From an uncultured Bacilli bacterium (GTDB taxonomy: Bacteria > Bacillota_I > Bacilli_A > RF39 > UBA660): a stretch of DNA of 64,000 nucleotides. Of this stretch, positions 63,415-64,000 are shown piece by piece. Position numbers and translations under genes: made by a program. Within the stretch, counting starts at the first letter, position 1. The number at the start of each line of letters is the position of its first letter. Location: the NCBI GenBank assembly GCA_934096125.1, contig CAKOLB010000001.1, positions 124,001-188,000 of the forward strand, in the 5' to 3' direction. The notes below the pieces were generated by a model. It did no database searches, was not told the origin of the DNA, and was given only the letters and a program-made list of their open reading frames with translations.

Positions 63415-64000
63415 TTATTTTTTTCTAACTAAAGATTTATTAATTTCCTCTTCTTTTCTCAGTAAATCGGAATAAGATATAACGTCATCATGTTGAAGTA
63501 CACTTGTTAAATCACTTAAAGCCATATCAAAATTTCCCACTAATGTTGATGGAATATTTTGATCACCTGCGACCATTTTTTTCGCCAAAAGCATCCCACT
63601 TGCATCAAACAAATAATACCCATCTAAAGTCTCACCAACATGTAAATTAAAGTCTCCAAAATCACTACCTAAGTCTTTTAATAAAAGTCCTTGCACAAAT
63701 ACATAAACATAATTTATTCCCTCAGTACTTTTTAACTCTTCAACCTTTAAAGCATAATTAAAATTAGTAGTAAATTCCTCAGGGTTATAGCCATAATGTG
63801 TATACTCAATAGGCATCTCTTTAAATCCATCAGTAATATTATATATTTTAAGTGTATCACTATCATAAACAGTAGATATCTCTTCTACATTCAAAATTTG
63901 TGCAAAAGAATAACTTCCATAACCAGTATACCCGTCTTTAAACCCAGCCCGATCAAGAAGATAATAATACCTATTTCCATTATTTTCTTCATACCAATAT
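63415..64000 (-). CDS. Hypothetical protein, C-terminal part (cut by window edge)
   Basis: The frame is open to the right edge. About 194 residues are visible, from WYEENNGNRYYYLLDR to a basic C-terminus (EEEINKSLVRKK). The sequence is rich in Tyr, Asn and acidic residues, with GETLDGYYLFDASGMLLA, and is probably beta-rich. No motif or membrane segment is visible in this part. It ends 70 bp before the second hybrid kinase and could belong to that module, but the family is unknown. An internal TTG at 63894 is not the likely start because the upstream frame reads as coding. Confidence 0.6.
   Translation of the reverse strand, partial: YWYEENNGNRYYYLLDRAGFKDGYTGYGSYSFAQILNVEEISTVYDSDTLKIYNITDGFKEMPIEYTHYGYNPEEFTTNFNYALKVEELKSTEGINYVYVFVQGLLLKDLGSDFGDFNLHVGETLDGYYLFDASGMLLAKKMVAGDQNIPSTLVGNFDMALSDLTSVLQHDDVISYSDLLRKEEEINKSLVRKK

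Overview
The window is AT-rich (roughly 70% A+T by eye), uses the standard bacterial code (TGA is a true stop, for example in the ATGA overlap between ireB and ruvX), and has textbook Firmicutes signals: AGGAGG-type ribosome sites, TTGACA-N17-TATAAT promoters, intrinsic terminators with T-runs and a T-box leader. Gene content (ireB-ruvX-DUF1292-mltG-trmR-trhP1-trhP2-greA, nusB-xseA-xseB, addB-addA, T-box valS, tgt next to a TIGR04086 membrane protein, pflB-pflA, murF, a sortase) points to a wall-bearing, fermentative, anaerobic low-GC member of the Bacilli/Erysipelotrichia, probably an uncultured gut lineage. The species assignment is inference. Almost all genes lie on the minus strand.

Layout from left to right. 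1-2600: the end of a SpoVB-like flippase, a scrap of a surface-protein gene, and an AAA_14/DUF4143 ATPase broken by one frameshift, with a long inverted repeat in front of it. 2600-9100: trigger factor, greA, a three-gene tRNA wobble-uridine modification set and the conserved ireB-ruvX-DUF1292-mltG cluster. 9100-12140: a candidate small RNA, an unknown gene, and a decayed mobile region (IS30 transposase remnant, KilA-N gene with two nonsense codons, a possible relaxase scrap) beside two tRNA genes. 12200-19140: an unknown gene with a consensus promoter, an ABC transporter with its own two-component system, an Smr protein and a PfkB kinase. 19150-31350: a surface protein, DUF421, tgt, pflBA, murF, lon and a ZIP transporter.

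31350-35620 is an accessory patch: a decayed paralogue of the surface protein, a small HTH gene, a Fic protein, a protein with a transglutaminase-like Cys-His-Asp pattern, a scrap of a second KilA-N gene and an HExxH metalloprotease-like protein. 35640-39450: xseB, xseA, nusB, a sortase whose start lies inside a secreted-protein gene, and a small basic peptide gene. 39470-52800: two FAD proteins, pyruvate kinase, addAB, a chimeric pseudogene (AAA_14 joined to a HAD fold) and valS with its T-box.

52800-64000 is the most distinctive functional region. It holds two membrane-bound hybrid histidine kinases, each followed at once by a protein with an N-terminal Hpt-like domain. One of these carries a normal receiver domain. 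The other carries an unrecognised C-terminal region and a changed phosphotransfer motif. Between them is an AMP-forming acyl-CoA ligase behind a long hairpin, and downstream are two membrane-anchored proteins that may be beta-propellers. Together these look like a lineage-specific phosphorelay with envelope sensors, which I could not match to a described system.
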